Shown here piece after piece: positions 8,268 through 17,503 of a DNA stretch of 42,125 nucleotides. Within the stretch, counting starts at the first letter, position 1, and every line of letters starts with the position of its first letter. The stretch is from contig CAMKTI010000002.1 of NCBI GenBank assembly GCA_946415665.1, positions 1 to 42,125 on the forward strand, read 5' to 3'. Source of the stretch: an uncultured Clostridia bacterium. Lineage in GTDB: Bacteria > Bacillota > Clostridia > Lachnospirales > CAMVHY01. Made by a program: the position numbers and the translations under genes. Under the pieces are notes generated by a model. The model did no database searches and had not been told where the DNA came from. It was given only the letters and a program-made list of their open reading frames with translations.

Positions 8268-9119
8268 GGCAACGTTTGCATAAAAAGCAAATCACAAATA
8301 AAAGCAAAGGATATGGTAAAAATAAAAATAAAATCAAGCTTATCATAACGAGTAAAAACTTTTTTAAAATATTTCAATCTGAGAAAATATCGCTAGGTAT
8401 TGTTGCGCTGTTTATAAAGTTTTTTATTATGGAGCTAAGGGATTTTACAATTTTTCTTTAGGTGGACAACTGTGAAGAAACAGTGATCCTTAGCTAAAAC
8501 TAAAGTTTTATCATTTTCGTAATCTCGGTCCATCAAGAGATAATTATTATTTTTGGAATATATGGATTCAATCAACCTTCTTCTTTCAGGATCATTGTGA
8601 AGGTTGCCGTGAGACAAGCAAAAAACCACTGGATAAGGAAATGTGCAATGTGGGCGTCACTTTGTCGTTAATCCACATTTTGAACATCCGATTTTTTGTT
8701 TCTGATTACTTTTATTCTTGTTTGCATATGGATTTACCTTTATGTTTGCACTATCAATAAAGAGTATATAATCTCCTTCATTAAACGCTTTTTGCTTTTT
8801 CATGGCTTTCAAAACAAGGTTTTAAAAAAAAGCAATAGCTTTTGGCAATCGTAACGTTCTTCGACTATCTACTAAATTTCATATAAACTGCATGTCACTT
8901 CCCATATTTTTTTGATAGCGACATACATTTGCAACCGTTCTCTATTATGTAAAACATTGTACACATGAATTTGTAGTTTGATACCTTTGCTGTTTTTTTG
9001 CTATCGATATTAATCCCTCTAGTTTTTTTATTGCGTTTTTGCCAATTTCGTATCTCTAACCTATCACTTTTTTCTTTTTACTCAATCCATTTTTATTTTT
9101 ATTTTATGTGAATGATACC
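8268..9119 (-). mobile_element. IS5-type element with full ends but a broken transposase
   Basis: An 852-bp element. The left end GGCAACGTTTGCATAAA and right end TTTATGTGAATGATACC are imperfect inverted repeats, and the element is flanked by TA on both sides (8266-8267 and 9120-9121), a target duplication known for part of the IS5 family. It is closely related to the copy at 35153-35985. The transposase is on the minus strand and its reading frame is interrupted many times. Recognisable parts include the C-terminal tract with YxKVFTRYDKLDFI (before 8377) and a DST-like segment near 8750. It abuts the IS4-type remnant at 9120. Confidence 0.85.
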
Positions 9120-9440
9120 TAATTACTTTTGAGGTAAAACAACTGAGAATCGATTTAAACGCTTCTGGTTTTATTTTGTAATGTTGCTAAACAAACACAG
9201 AGGCAGAGGATAAATTTGGCGCTGCAGCAAATGCATTAATGATTTCATTTGTTAAATTATTGCTTTCTATACCTATAATTGTTTTAACTATCATACGGAA
9301 TAGCAGCTTCAATTCCAGACAATAAAAGTTTCTTAAGATATTTTGGATTCATATATGACTTTCTTGCAAATGGAATTTCTCTAATTACAAGGCTTGCTTT
9401 TGTTTCATTATAAGATTTCAAGGTGAAAGCGGGCACACAT
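9120..9440 (-). mobile_element. IS4-type transposase N-terminal remnant
   Basis: The minus-strand translation across frames reads SLVIREIPFARKSYMNPKYL, then a shift, then NEIINAFAAAPNLSSASVFV, a stop and QHYKIKPEAFKSILSCFTSK. This matches the N-terminal region of IS4-family transposases (SAFVQQR.KI.PEAF pattern). Only about the first 100 codons remain, with at least one frameshift and three stops. The remainder is not found on the other side of the adjacent IS5-type element, so the gene was truncated. Confidence 0.6.
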
Positions 9441-9467
9441 ATGAAAGGCTCTGTCAGTCACTTATAT

Positions 9468-9515
9468 CAACAAAAAGACCCCTATACCATTTCTGATATA
9501 GAAGTCTTTTTGTTG
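9468..9515 (-). terminator. Terminator of the 9535-12687 gene
   Basis: A 12-bp perfect outer stem CAACAAAAAGAC / GTCTTTTTGTTG with an inner CTATA/TATAG stem, just downstream of the minus-strand gene. Confidence 0.85.
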
Positions 9516-9534
9516 TCATCTTAATTTAATAACA

Positions 9535-12500
9535 TTAAATATCACTTTTTTCATCTTCAACTTCAGTAATTCCAGGCATTTGATTTGATTGATTTAATTC
9601 AGTACCTTTATTTTTAGATAGACCAAGAGTTTTCTTTTGATGTTTTTCATATCCACTATTTATATTTTTATTTGTATTTTTTGGTTCTTTACAGATTGTT
9701 TTATATTTAATTTTATATGCAATGACAACAAAACAAAAAAAAAGAATACATGATAACATCGCCAAAAACCAAAACGCTTTTATTATGCTAAAAATCAAAA
9801 CGGAAAAAGCAATAACAGTTAACGCGTATAAAACAATTTTTGCTATTAATTTAAGATATGAAATTTTTGTGGTTGATGTAAAAGTAGTTTTAGAATCTTG
9901 ATCTTGTAAATTTTTTTGTGCTGAATCAATCGGGATGAATGTATTATTTATTTTTAGTACATTGTTGTTTCTGTTATCATTTAAGCCGATTTTTGTTGTT
10001 GAATTTGCGTTTAACTCGCCTTTATTATTTGTTGGTACATATTCGATGTTTATTTTATTTTTTTCTTTGTTTTTGATTTTTTCATCTTTGGTTCCTGTGT
10101 TTTTGCTCGATTTATTTTGTTGTAACTCGGGTATATTTATATTTTTCTCAGTTAATACTTTTTCCAGTTTGCCAAAGTTGCCACAGAACTCAAAATGTTC
10201 AGACCAAGAAAAATTTTTTTGTTTAAAATATAATTTTTTCGCATAAGCTAAAATCTTGTTTACAAACTTTTCATGAGTCATATCTATATCATCTTCATCA
10301 TCCGCCTCATTATCCGCCTCATTTGGATCATTTTCGTTTTTATTTTTAAGATCAGCATTACTTACAAAAATAATCAACAATCCCAAAAAACAACCCACAT
10401 CCTCCGAGATATCTTTCTTGTTTTTATTTGCAAAACCATATTTCAAAAATTCTTTTATTTGATCAAAATTCCATTTGGAACCATCTTTTATTTTTTGACA
10501 ACATTTTAAAAGAGTTGTTAGTTTCAATTTATCTTTTGTACCTTTTTTTTGCCCAGATTTTTCATCTTTTTTCGCTAGAAAGCGTGTTAAAACTTTGAGC
10601 ATATCACTTATATCAACAGCGCCATCAACAATTAGATTTATGACAGAGTTCATAAAAGAGTCACAATTTGAAATATCAATGGGATTATCTACAACTTTAT
10701 TAATATTTTCCAAAAAAATCTTTATATCATCTGATGATTTAATTATACCAGGCGCAATATTTTTGATAAAAAGCTCTATAGATTTTGACTCGCGTACTCT
10801 CAACGCCTGTTTTAAATCTTTTTCATAACCGGCTTTGATCACTTTCTGTATACGTGTCGGATCAACTTGTTTACTTTTCAAAAATTCATCTATAAGAGTG
10901 TCACATGCTTTTGAAAGCTCATTTAAATCTTGATATTTTGTTGCTTTTTGCTGAACAAAAGATTCAAACTTTTCCTGAAGAGCAGAAAAATCAGCCTCAA
11001 GCTTATTGTTACCGGAATCGTTAAATCTTACCCATCTATGTTTGAGCGCATTCTTTAAGTCAGAGCTTTTAATTGTTCCTTTTAAAAATTCAACCTCAGG
11101 TATATTTTCAGCGACCCAATCAAAAACATTCTGTTCAAATTTTATATACTCAGTTTCGTTTTCATCGACACGGCTCAAAAAATACACCAACAAATCGCAA
11201 AATGCCTCAACATCATCTTTCTTATATTTTTTTTCTTTTTTACCATCTTTAGATTTTTTTGATTTAGTAAAACGATTTTTAGCAACCAATAAAAATTTAG
11301 TTATGTCGTCAAATCTATATTTTTGTCCAGTACCAATTTTATACCTTAGAAAACAACTAATATCACTGATAGATAAACTGTTATTTTTATCTAACTTCAA
11401 AAATTTATTCATATCACTCATATTCAACCTATAATCGATAATCAATAGACGAAATTTATTAGAAGTAATATCGATATCCTTGGTTTTTGACTTTATGAAT
11501 TCAATAAGTCCATTAAAATCATCAGATGACTTAATTATATTATTATTTATTTTTTCTAAAATTTTATCAAACGAATCCCGATTAAGTACCAGTTCTTTTT
11601 TTATATCTTCTGTAATATCTATACCATATTTTTTTATTTCATTACTAAAATTTAAAACAAATGTATCATATAGTTTATTCAATTCATGAATGCCAGCACA
11701 ACTATAACTATTTACGAGAGCCAGATCATTATATAACTTGTTTAAAATAATTTTATTAAACCACACAAAATAGTCAATTGCAACTTTGATATCGCTATCA
11801 TCAGAGTTTTTCTGGAAAACAAATTTTATACAATGTTCATTAAGATACTTTGAGAGTTTAACTCCGCTTTTGTGTTTATCGATTTCGCTTAATAAATGTT
11901 TGAATTTTGGCGTACTTTTGTTTATAGAAGCAAAAATTTTTTGAGCTATGCTAAATTCTTTAGCTATATCATCTGATGCGATATTATAATAGGAATGAAA
12001 AAGCACCCACCACATTAAATTAAACAAAGCCTCTACTTGTTTATTGTGATCTTTTTTTTTACTTTTTGCATCGGGTAATATAAAATTTTCCGCGCAAGAT
12101 AATAATTTTTCAAAACAACTATAATCTAATTCAAATTTGTGTGCACAATTTGAAAGCGTGGATAGAGATAATTTTTTTCCTTTGTTCAAATCAAGGACCC
12201 AAAATAAATTATCTTTTGTTAACGTTGATTTCTCACCAACTTTAAGCAAATCAATAATATAAGACATAAAATAGTCATCATAAAAATCATCTTTAAACTT
12301 TAGATCGTTTTTTGTGAAATTAATTAGCTTTTCTAATTTTTCTGATGAATCGATTGTTTCCTCTTCAAAAGCCTCTAAAAAATACAACGGGAAGTTATCA
12401 TCCGTTAATTCCCAACTATCTTCATATTTCTTAAACTGATCATCATAAAATTTTTTAACTTCATTTTCGTCCACCTTTTTGTCGCTTGTCTTGGATTGGA

Positions 12501-12687
12501 TAACTTTTTCACATTTTTTATTCAACATCTTTTTCCAAATTTTTTTTACCTTAGCCAATTCATTTTTAATATTGTATTCATCATCCCAAGTTATTTGGCC
12601 TTCTTTTGATTGGTAGTAATCACATACTTTATTATTAAATTCATTATTTAATTCATTTATATCAAGCTGGATTTTTTCATTTTCCAT
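9535..12687 (-). CDS. Giant repeat protein with C-terminal membrane hairpin
   Basis: A 1050-residue protein of no family I recognise. I choose ATG 12687 because AGGGGTG precedes it by about nine bases; the GTG at 12699 overlaps that site. The body is highly charged and helical and appears to contain three divergent repeats, at about residues 113-236, 385-510 and 648-780. Markers are IIKSSDDF/IIKSSDDI, the DI(T/S) that follows, the LSLSTLSNCAHKF / LSISDISCFLRYKI / LKLTTLLKCCQKI segments, and a hydrophobic helix (EALFNLMWWVLF, EAFCDLLVYFLS, VGCFLGLLIIFV). A low-complexity linker (850-930) leads to two hydrophobic segments at about 945-991 and a hydrophilic tail of about 60 residues. That hairpin resembles the one in the protein at 13941. 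The gene is alone, with its own promoter (12773-12801) and terminator (9468-9515). Confidence 0.85.
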   Translation of the reverse strand: MENEKIQLDINELNNEFNNKVCDYYQSKEGQITWDDEYNIKNELAKVKKIWKKMLNKKCEKVIQSKTSDKKVDENEVKKFYDDQFKKYEDSWELTDDNFPLYFLEAFEEETIDSSEKLEKLINFTKNDLKFKDDFYDDYFMSYIIDLLKVGEKSTLTKDNLFWVLDLNKGKKLSLSTLSNCAHKFELDYSCFEKLLSCAENFILPDAKSKKKDHNKQVEALFNLMWWVLFHSYYNIASDDIAKEFSIAQKIFASINKSTPKFKHLLSEIDKHKSGVKLSKYLNEHCIKFVFQKNSDDSDIKVAIDYFVWFNKIILNKLYNDLALVNSYSCAGIHELNKLYDTFVLNFSNEIKKYGIDITEDIKKELVLNRDSFDKILEKINNNIIKSSDDFNGLIEFIKSKTKDIDITSNKFRLLIIDYRLNMSDMNKFLKLDKNNSLSISDISCFLRYKIGTGQKYRFDDITKFLLVAKNRFTKSKKSKDGKKEKKYKKDDVEAFCDLLVYFLSRVDENETEYIKFEQNVFDWVAENIPEVEFLKGTIKSSDLKNALKHRWVRFNDSGNNKLEADFSALQEKFESFVQQKATKYQDLNELSKACDTLIDEFLKSKQVDPTRIQKVIKAGYEKDLKQALRVRESKSIELFIKNIAPGIIKSSDDIKIFLENINKVVDNPIDISNCDSFMNSVINLIVDGAVDISDMLKVLTRFLAKKDEKSGQKKGTKDKLKLTTLLKCCQKIKDGSKWNFDQIKEFLKYGFANKNKKDISEDVGCFLGLLIIFVSNADLKNKNENDPNEADNEADDEDDIDMTHEKFVNKILAYAKKLYFKQKNFSWSEHFEFCGNFGKLEKVLTEKNINIPELQQNKSSKNTGTKDEKIKNKEKNKINIEYVPTNNKGELNANSTTKIGLNDNRNNNVLKINNTFIPIDSAQKNLQDQDSKTTFTSTTKISYLKLIAKIVLYALTVIAFSVLIFSIIKAFWFLAMLSCILFFCFVVIAYKIKYKTICKEPKNTNKNINSGYEKHQKKTLGLSKNKGTELNQSNQMPGITEVEDEKSDI

Positions 12688-12772
12688 AAGCAAATACACC
12701 CCTAATCAAAATTTTTTCATGGCATCAAATAAAAACTAAAAATCGATTTTACATAACAAACAGTCGTTATTT

Positions 12773-12801
12773 ATATTAACACAAAACTTTTTATTTGTCA
12801 A
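12773..12801 (-). promoter_or_regulatory. Consensus promoter of the 9535-12687 gene
   Basis: Minus strand: -35 TTGACA (12796-12801), 17-nt spacer AATAAAAAGTTTTGTGT, -10 TAATAT (12773-12778). The spacer matches those at 2777-2805 and 13833-13861 in most positions. Confidence 0.85.
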
Positions 12802-12866
12802 GAGTTAATTCAAAAATTTTTGTAATAATCCCTATAGCAGAAATTATTTAGCTTTGTTTTTTTTAT

Positions 12867-13500
12867 ATAGTGTCGATAAATTCAAAATCGAGAAGAAATA
12901 GAGATGGAAATAGCATGAACAAAAAAGGAAACACGGAAGGCAACAAAAGTTTTGAAATAGCGGATAGCAATGCCATGCCAACGCTTAAATTTAAAAAATA
13001 TATTTTAGACAATATGCCGCAAACAATATAAGTCAGGAGCAAAATTTTGTTTAGATTTCCAATTGCACTTTGGCGTAATAACTGTCTTAATGCCAAGTTT
13101 TTCAGCGTAATTAATAATTGGATTTATATCGTAAGCCAGATCACCAAACGAAATACTAAGCTTAATTTTCTGTATTAAATCTAGTGCAACACTGCAATCA
13201 GCCGTTGTTCCAGCGGTCGTTTTAGATTGATCATTCTTCCCTTTATTGCCACAATATTTTTTAACTCTATGCTTTGATTTAAGATTTTAGCCAATTTCTC
13301 CATTTTCCGTTTTTACCCATCTCAAAAATCTTTTATGTCCCGTATATCATTTCCCGTAGTCCGGCAGTAAATCTCTCCATAGTTATCCTGTCTTAAGATC
13401 CAAAATATTCCGTTTAAAAAATTTATATCATCTTTCTCCTCTCTTCCTTTCCTTTCTTTTCTTTCATATAATCTTTTGTTTTTTACCGCCTTTCATCTCT
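12867..13500 (-). mobile_element. Degraded IS5-family transposase
   Basis: Minus-strand translation, with frame changes, gives an IS5-family DDE transposase. The N-terminal part reads FLNGIFWILRQDNYGEIY. The C-terminal part reads GDLAYDINPIINYAEKLGIK, TVITPKCNWKSKQNF and YCLRHIV, a stop, NIFFKFKRWHGIAIRY. The stop sits exactly where the catalytic Glu of the DDE triad is expected (HIVEN in relatives). The left end carries AGTGTCGATAAA. Many other frameshifts are present. The sequence from 13430 to 13580 is strongly pyrimidine-rich on the plus strand and corresponds to the purine-rich start of this element. Confidence 0.75.
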
Positions 13501-13832
13501 CATATCATTCCTTTGATATCTTTTTTTCCTGTTTTCTTACACATCTTTCCAGCTTCTTAGTTTCATTTCTTTTTTATTTCCTTATGCTTATATATCGTTT
13601 GATTTTATCTGCACTGTTTAAAAGCAAAAAAGACATTCTCCACGATATATTGAAAGAAAACAAGGTTAAAAAAAATGCTTATGAGAACAAAAACAAAATT
13701 TAATTTATCAAACTAAACATATGCATATTTAATCTACAAAAATGAGACCAAAAGAGATTGTTGGCTTTATTTTTTTTACGGTAAAATAATTTTTGACGAT
13801 ATTAATTATTCTAAAACGATTTGAATTATCTC
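13501..13832 (+). other. Gene-poor stretch, possible membrane protein remnant
   Basis: A plus-strand frame ending at 13703 reads hydrophobic residues followed by a charged tail (KSKKDILHDILKENKVKKN). It could be the end of a decayed membrane protein gene, but the hydrophobic part overlaps the pyrimidine-rich IS end, which would give hydrophobic codons by chance. No ribosome binding site is seen. The rest of the stretch, to the promoter at 13833, shows nothing. Confidence 0.2.
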
Positions 13833-13861
13833 TTGATAAATAAAAAATTTTGTTTTAAAAT
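13833..13861 (+). promoter_or_regulatory. Sigma-A-type promoter of the ADP-ribosylglycohydrolase gene
   Basis: -35 TTGATA (13833-13838), 17-nt spacer AATAAAAAATTTTGTTT, -10 TAAAAT (13856-13861), about 80 bases upstream of the start. The spacer is nearly identical to that at 2777-2805. Confidence 0.75.
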
Positions 13862-13940
13862 TACCACTGGATAATGATGATTGCTTTTGGCAAATAATAA
13901 ATTTACTTTTAAAATAAACAAGGAGTATGTGAAATAAAAC

Positions 13941-15803
13941 ATGAACGAGAATAATTTAGAGTGTAATTTGGATTCTTTGAAGGATATTATTTTAGATGTG
14001 CTGCTTGCAATAATGATTGGAGATTGGACTGGATCCAATATAGAAAATTTTACGGATGGAAATGAACATTTATTAAAATGGGATTTGTACCATGTACAAA
14101 TGTTACCGCCGGCCGGAATAAAAAAACAACAAGACTATAATTTAAACTTAGCTCAAAATTGTATAGAAGATGATGGAGCAAGAGCGGCAAAAAATTATAT
14201 ATTGAAGGCACCAAATCGATTGACTGACGATACAATGTTTTCAATGGCACTTGCGCTTACATTAATTTTAAATAGAGAAAAATATAAGTTAGATCAGGAA
14301 TTTGACGAAAGGACTTATAAAAAAAATTTAGAAGAACTTATGGCTGATTATACTGAAATGCTAATGAAGTTTTATCGTTATTATAATTCAATAAGTGTTT
14401 GTGGACCAATGATGCATAAATTACTTAGTACAAAATTAGCTAACGTTCCGAAAAATAAATTAATAGAAACTATAAAAAAAATCAAACAACAAAACAAATT
14501 AAGCGGCGAACATTTTTGTGAGAGTTATGCAAACGGTTCGGCAATGCATAGTGCTCCCGGTGCATACGTTGCGCGAACTATGGAAGAATTAGATTTTATA
14601 ATTGAACAGACGGTTAAAAATACACATGATAATCCTGATGCGATAAAAGGCGCAAAAGTTGTTGCACAGTTTATTTTTTTGGCAAGGCTCGGATGGGACA
14701 AAGAAACGATAGCCAAATGGATAAGTTATAAATTTAAAGTTAAAGGCGAACACCCTTGCGCAAGTTATGATACAAGTTTAACACTTGAAGATATTAAAAA
14801 ATCATATTTTAGGACATTAGAATGCAAATACACAGTTCATCCGGCATTGATTGCCGTGCTTAAGGCAAATAGTTTTGAAGAAGCGGTAAATAATGCGAGA
14901 TCGATTGGAGGAGATTCTGATACTATTTGTGCAATTGCAGCACAAATGGCTGTGGCTCTTTGGCCAATTCCTAATAAATATAAAGATACGATAAAAAAAT
15001 ATTCGCTTGATGTCAAAACAGAGGGTACTCTCAAATTAGATCTTAAAAACCCAACAGCGCAAGAATTTTTATCTTGTAATCGCAATGGGAAAAATAATTT
15101 ATTTATAAAAATTAATGATGAATTTAATAAGAAATTTGTTGCACGTTATAAAAATAATGATTTGATAATTTGGCAGTTAAAAAATACGTTGTCGATTGTT
15201 AAAAATTTAGAAACCGATTTACAAAATATTGTGATTGAAGAAAAAAAGAATGATTTAATTGCTTTGCTTGATGGAATAGAAAAAGATTTGCAAAATAAGT
15301 TTGCTAAAGTAGGAAACAATATTTCAAAAGAAATAGCTGAGTTTGTGGAAAAAATAAAATCGAAAACAACAGAAATAAAAAATAAAGCAAAAACATTAAA
15401 TATCCAAGTAAACAATGATAATTGTATGGCAGATAATTATGTAACACCAGAAGGTTTTATCGAGGAAAAACCAAAAGTTATTTTTGTGCCGTATATTACA
15501 ATCCTAAAAAATGTTTTTGTACACGAACTCAACTTAGTAGTTATTTTTATTTGTGTGCTCGCGGTAATTATATGCGCAATAAAGGCATTATGGCTATTTT
15601 CCGGAATTTCAGCTGGTATATTTTTATTAATCATCATGATTGATTTTGTGGCAAGCATAATCAAATTTAAGTGTGTTAATAAAGAATATTATTTATCGCA
15701 AAATAACACTGATCAGAACTCTAAAACTTTAGAATTACCACCAAAAAATACAGTCGGAGAACAACATTTAAAAATAGATTTAGATTATAAAGAAAAAGAT
15801 TAA
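13941..15803 (+). CDS. ADP-ribosylglycohydrolase with coiled region and C-terminal membrane hairpin
   Basis: Residues 15-360 form an ADP-ribosylglycohydrolase (DraG/ARH) domain, an enzyme family that removes ADP-ribose from proteins or small molecules using two magnesium ions. Signature motifs are present in order: GDWTGS (27-32), TDDTMFSMA (95-103), NGSAM (198-202), THDNP (228-232) and GGDSDT (323-328), so the metal ligands look intact. Residues 390-490 are Lys/Glu-rich and probably coiled. Two hydrophobic segments lie at about 528-550 and 553-575, and a hydrophilic tail of about 45 residues ends the 620-residue protein. The C-terminal hairpin (IKALWLFSGISAGIF) resembles the one in the 9535 protein (IKAFWFLAMLSCILF). 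The start ATG 13941 is preceded by an in-frame stop; the AAGGAG site is unusually far away (about 15 bases). The catalytic domain is well supported; the substrate is unknown. Confidence 0.9.
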   Translation: MNENNLECNLDSLKDIILDVLLAIMIGDWTGSNIENFTDGNEHLLKWDLYHVQMLPPAGIKKQQDYNLNLAQNCIEDDGARAAKNYILKAPNRLTDDTMFSMALALTLILNREKYKLDQEFDERTYKKNLEELMADYTEMLMKFYRYYNSISVCGPMMHKLLSTKLANVPKNKLIETIKKIKQQNKLSGEHFCESYANGSAMHSAPGAYVARTMEELDFIIEQTVKNTHDNPDAIKGAKVVAQFIFLARLGWDKETIAKWISYKFKVKGEHPCASYDTSLTLEDIKKSYFRTLECKYTVHPALIAVLKANSFEEAVNNARSIGGDSDTICAIAAQMAVALWPIPNKYKDTIKKYSLDVKTEGTLKLDLKNPTAQEFLSCNRNGKNNLFIKINDEFNKKFVARYKNNDLIIWQLKNTLSIVKNLETDLQNIVIEEKKNDLIALLDGIEKDLQNKFAKVGNNISKEIAEFVEKIKSKTTEIKNKAKTLNIQVNNDNCMADNYVTPEGFIEEKPKVIFVPYITILKNVFVHELNLVVIFICVLAVIICAIKALWLFSGISAGIFLLIIMIDFVASIIKFKCVNKEYYLSQNNTDQNSKTLELPPKNTVGEQHLKIDLDYKEKD

Positions 15804-15821
15804 TACATATCTTTTTTGACA

Positions 15822-15849
15822 CAAAAAAATCGGATGTCTCCACCCGATT
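15822..15849 (-). terminator. Terminator of the ribosomal superoperon
   Basis: Minus-strand hairpin AATCGG ... CCGATT followed by seven T, directly after rplQ. It lies between convergent genes. Confidence 0.8.
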
Positions 15850-15875
15850 GCAAAACTATTAAAAACAAGATAAAA

Positions 15876-16403
15876 TTATACCAACTCAATTATTGCCATT
15901 TCAGCTCCATCGCCATTTCTTTTTCCAATCTTAATTATTCGTGTATATCCGCCGTTTCTCTGTGTATATCTTGGAGCAATCTCATCAAACATTTTTTTTG
16001 GCAAATCAACAAATTTTCGAGATCTCTTTTTTTTGTTTCCCTTGGGAAATTCTGATATACGACAAGTATTCGCTAGTATTTTTCTACGTGCATTCAATCT
16101 TCCCGGATTATCCTTTTTTATACTTTTATCAACAACATCAAAAACATTAACTGTTTTTCCATTTTCATCTTTTTCTTTAACGCGATTTCCATTTTCGTCT
16201 TTTCGCGCTTTTTTAGTCTGTATATTAACCTCTTTGTAATCATCAGAATTTTTCTTTGCGACAGTAATTAATTTTTCAGCTTTTCTTCTTATTTCTTTTG
16301 CTCGATGCAACGTCGTTTTTATCTTGCCATAATAAATCAAACACGTAACACCCGATTTTAAAAAAGCTTTTCTCGTATCAGACTTAAAACCTATTTTTTT
16401 CAA
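15876..16403 (-). CDS. rplQ: 50S ribosomal protein bL17
   Basis: bL17 of the large subunit, near the peptide exit tunnel. The N-terminus KIGFKSDTRKAFLKSGVTCL, the segment IKTTLHRAKEIRRKAEKLIT and the C-terminal GGYTRIIKIGKRNGDGAEMA are typical. At 175 residues it is longer than the roughly 115-130 of many homologs because of a charged insertion at about residues 55-105, containing DENGNRVKEKDENGKTVN. The start is TTG, seven bases before the end of the overlapping upstream context; rpoA ends at 16410. It is the last gene of the superoperon. Confidence 0.95.
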   Translation of the reverse strand: MKKIGFKSDTRKAFLKSGVTCLIYYGKIKTTLHRAKEIRRKAEKLITVAKKNSDDYKEVNIQTKKARKDENGNRVKEKDENGKTVNVFDVVDKSIKKDNPGRLNARRKILANTCRISEFPKGNKKKRSRKFVDLPKKMFDEIAPRYTQRNGGYTRIIKIGKRNGDGAEMAIIELV

Positions 16404-16409
16404 TTAAAC

Positions 16410-17453
16410 TCACTCTCCCACATATTCATTATTTTCACCATTATCATTATTGCCATTATCTTCATCATCTTCATTTTTCAATTTCAAGCCAAGCGAATCC
16501 AACTTACACATAATTTCATCATATGATTTTTTACCCAAATTTCGCATCTTAAGCATTTCGTCATTTGTTTTAGCTAATAAATCACCAACCGAACCTATAC
16601 CAGAACGTCTTAAACAGTTATAAGCTCTTACGGACAAATCTAAATCTTCTATCGACATTTCAGAAAAATTCTCATCACTTGAATATACGACATCTTCGAA
16701 TATATTGCTTGTATTTTCTTCGATGCTTTTAAATTCAGAAATATCAATAAAACTTTCTAATTGCGTTCTAATTATTTTGGCAGCATAAGCAAGTGCCTCC
16801 GTTGCTTTCATTGCCCCATTCGTCCAAATTTGAAAAACCAACTTATCATAATCCGTAACATTCCCAACACGCACATCTTCAATATAAAAATTCACGCGTT
16901 CTACCGGCGTATAAATGGAATCAATCGCAATCACGCCAATTTCATTATTTATTTTTTTATTCTCTTCCGCTGAAACATATCCTTGCCCTCTTGTCAAAGT
17001 CATTTCCATTCGCAAACTACTATCATTCGAACTCAACGTTGCTATATGCAAATCTTTATTAACTATTTCAAACTCCGAACTTAATTTAATATCACCGCCG
17101 GTAACTTCTGTTTGTCCAGAAATTTCTATAAATGCCTTGTTACTTTCAAAACCATCCAGATAATTATTATCTAGATTACCCATGTTATCTTTTATAGCCA
17201 ATTTCTTTAAATTTAAAATAATATACATAGTGTCTTCTTTTACATCTGGTAAATTACTAAACTCATGTAAAACACCATCAATTTTAACATTACTTACTGC
17301 TATTCCAGGTATCGACGACAACATAACTCTTCGTAAAGTATTCCCTAAAGTCGCTCCGTAACCACGTTCCAACGGTTTGACACTGCATGAAGCATATTTC
17401 CCGTCATCACTCATCTCAATAATTTCTATGTGAGGTTTATTAATTGCTAGCAC
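16410..17453 (-). CDS. rpoA: RNA polymerase alpha subunit
   Basis: The alpha subunit nucleates RNA polymerase assembly and contacts upstream promoter DNA. The assembly domain starts with KPHIEIIE and contains VKPLERGYGATLGNTLRRVM. The C-terminal domain reads LDLSVRAYNCLRRSGIGSVG and MRNLGKKSYDEI, both typical DNA-binding elements. The product is 347 residues, slightly long because of an acidic, Asn-rich tail. The GTG at 17453 is chosen because AAGGAGG lies eight bases upstream; the TTG at 17459 is too close to it. It sits between rpsD and rplQ, as usual. Confidence 0.97.
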   Translation of the reverse strand: MLAINKPHIEIIEMSDDGKYASCSVKPLERGYGATLGNTLRRVMLSSIPGIAVSNVKIDGVLHEFSNLPDVKEDTMYIILNLKKLAIKDNMGNLDNNYLDGFESNKAFIEISGQTEVTGGDIKLSSEFEIVNKDLHIATLSSNDSSLRMEMTLTRGQGYVSAEENKKINNEIGVIAIDSIYTPVERVNFYIEDVRVGNVTDYDKLVFQIWTNGAMKATEALAYAAKIIRTQLESFIDISEFKSIEENTSNIFEDVVYSSDENFSEMSIEDLDLSVRAYNCLRRSGIGSVGDLLAKTNDEMLKMRNLGKKSYDEIMCKLDSLGLKLKNEDDEDNGNNDNGENNEYVGE

Positions 17454-17503
17454 AAACAAAACCTCCTTATACTTTTTAATATCTTCACCAGAAATTATCT
17501 AAA

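Noticed and set aside
13430..13600. Pyrimidine-rich tract as a possible functional element
   Set aside because: It is explained by the purine-rich start of the minus-strand IS5-type transposase remnant.
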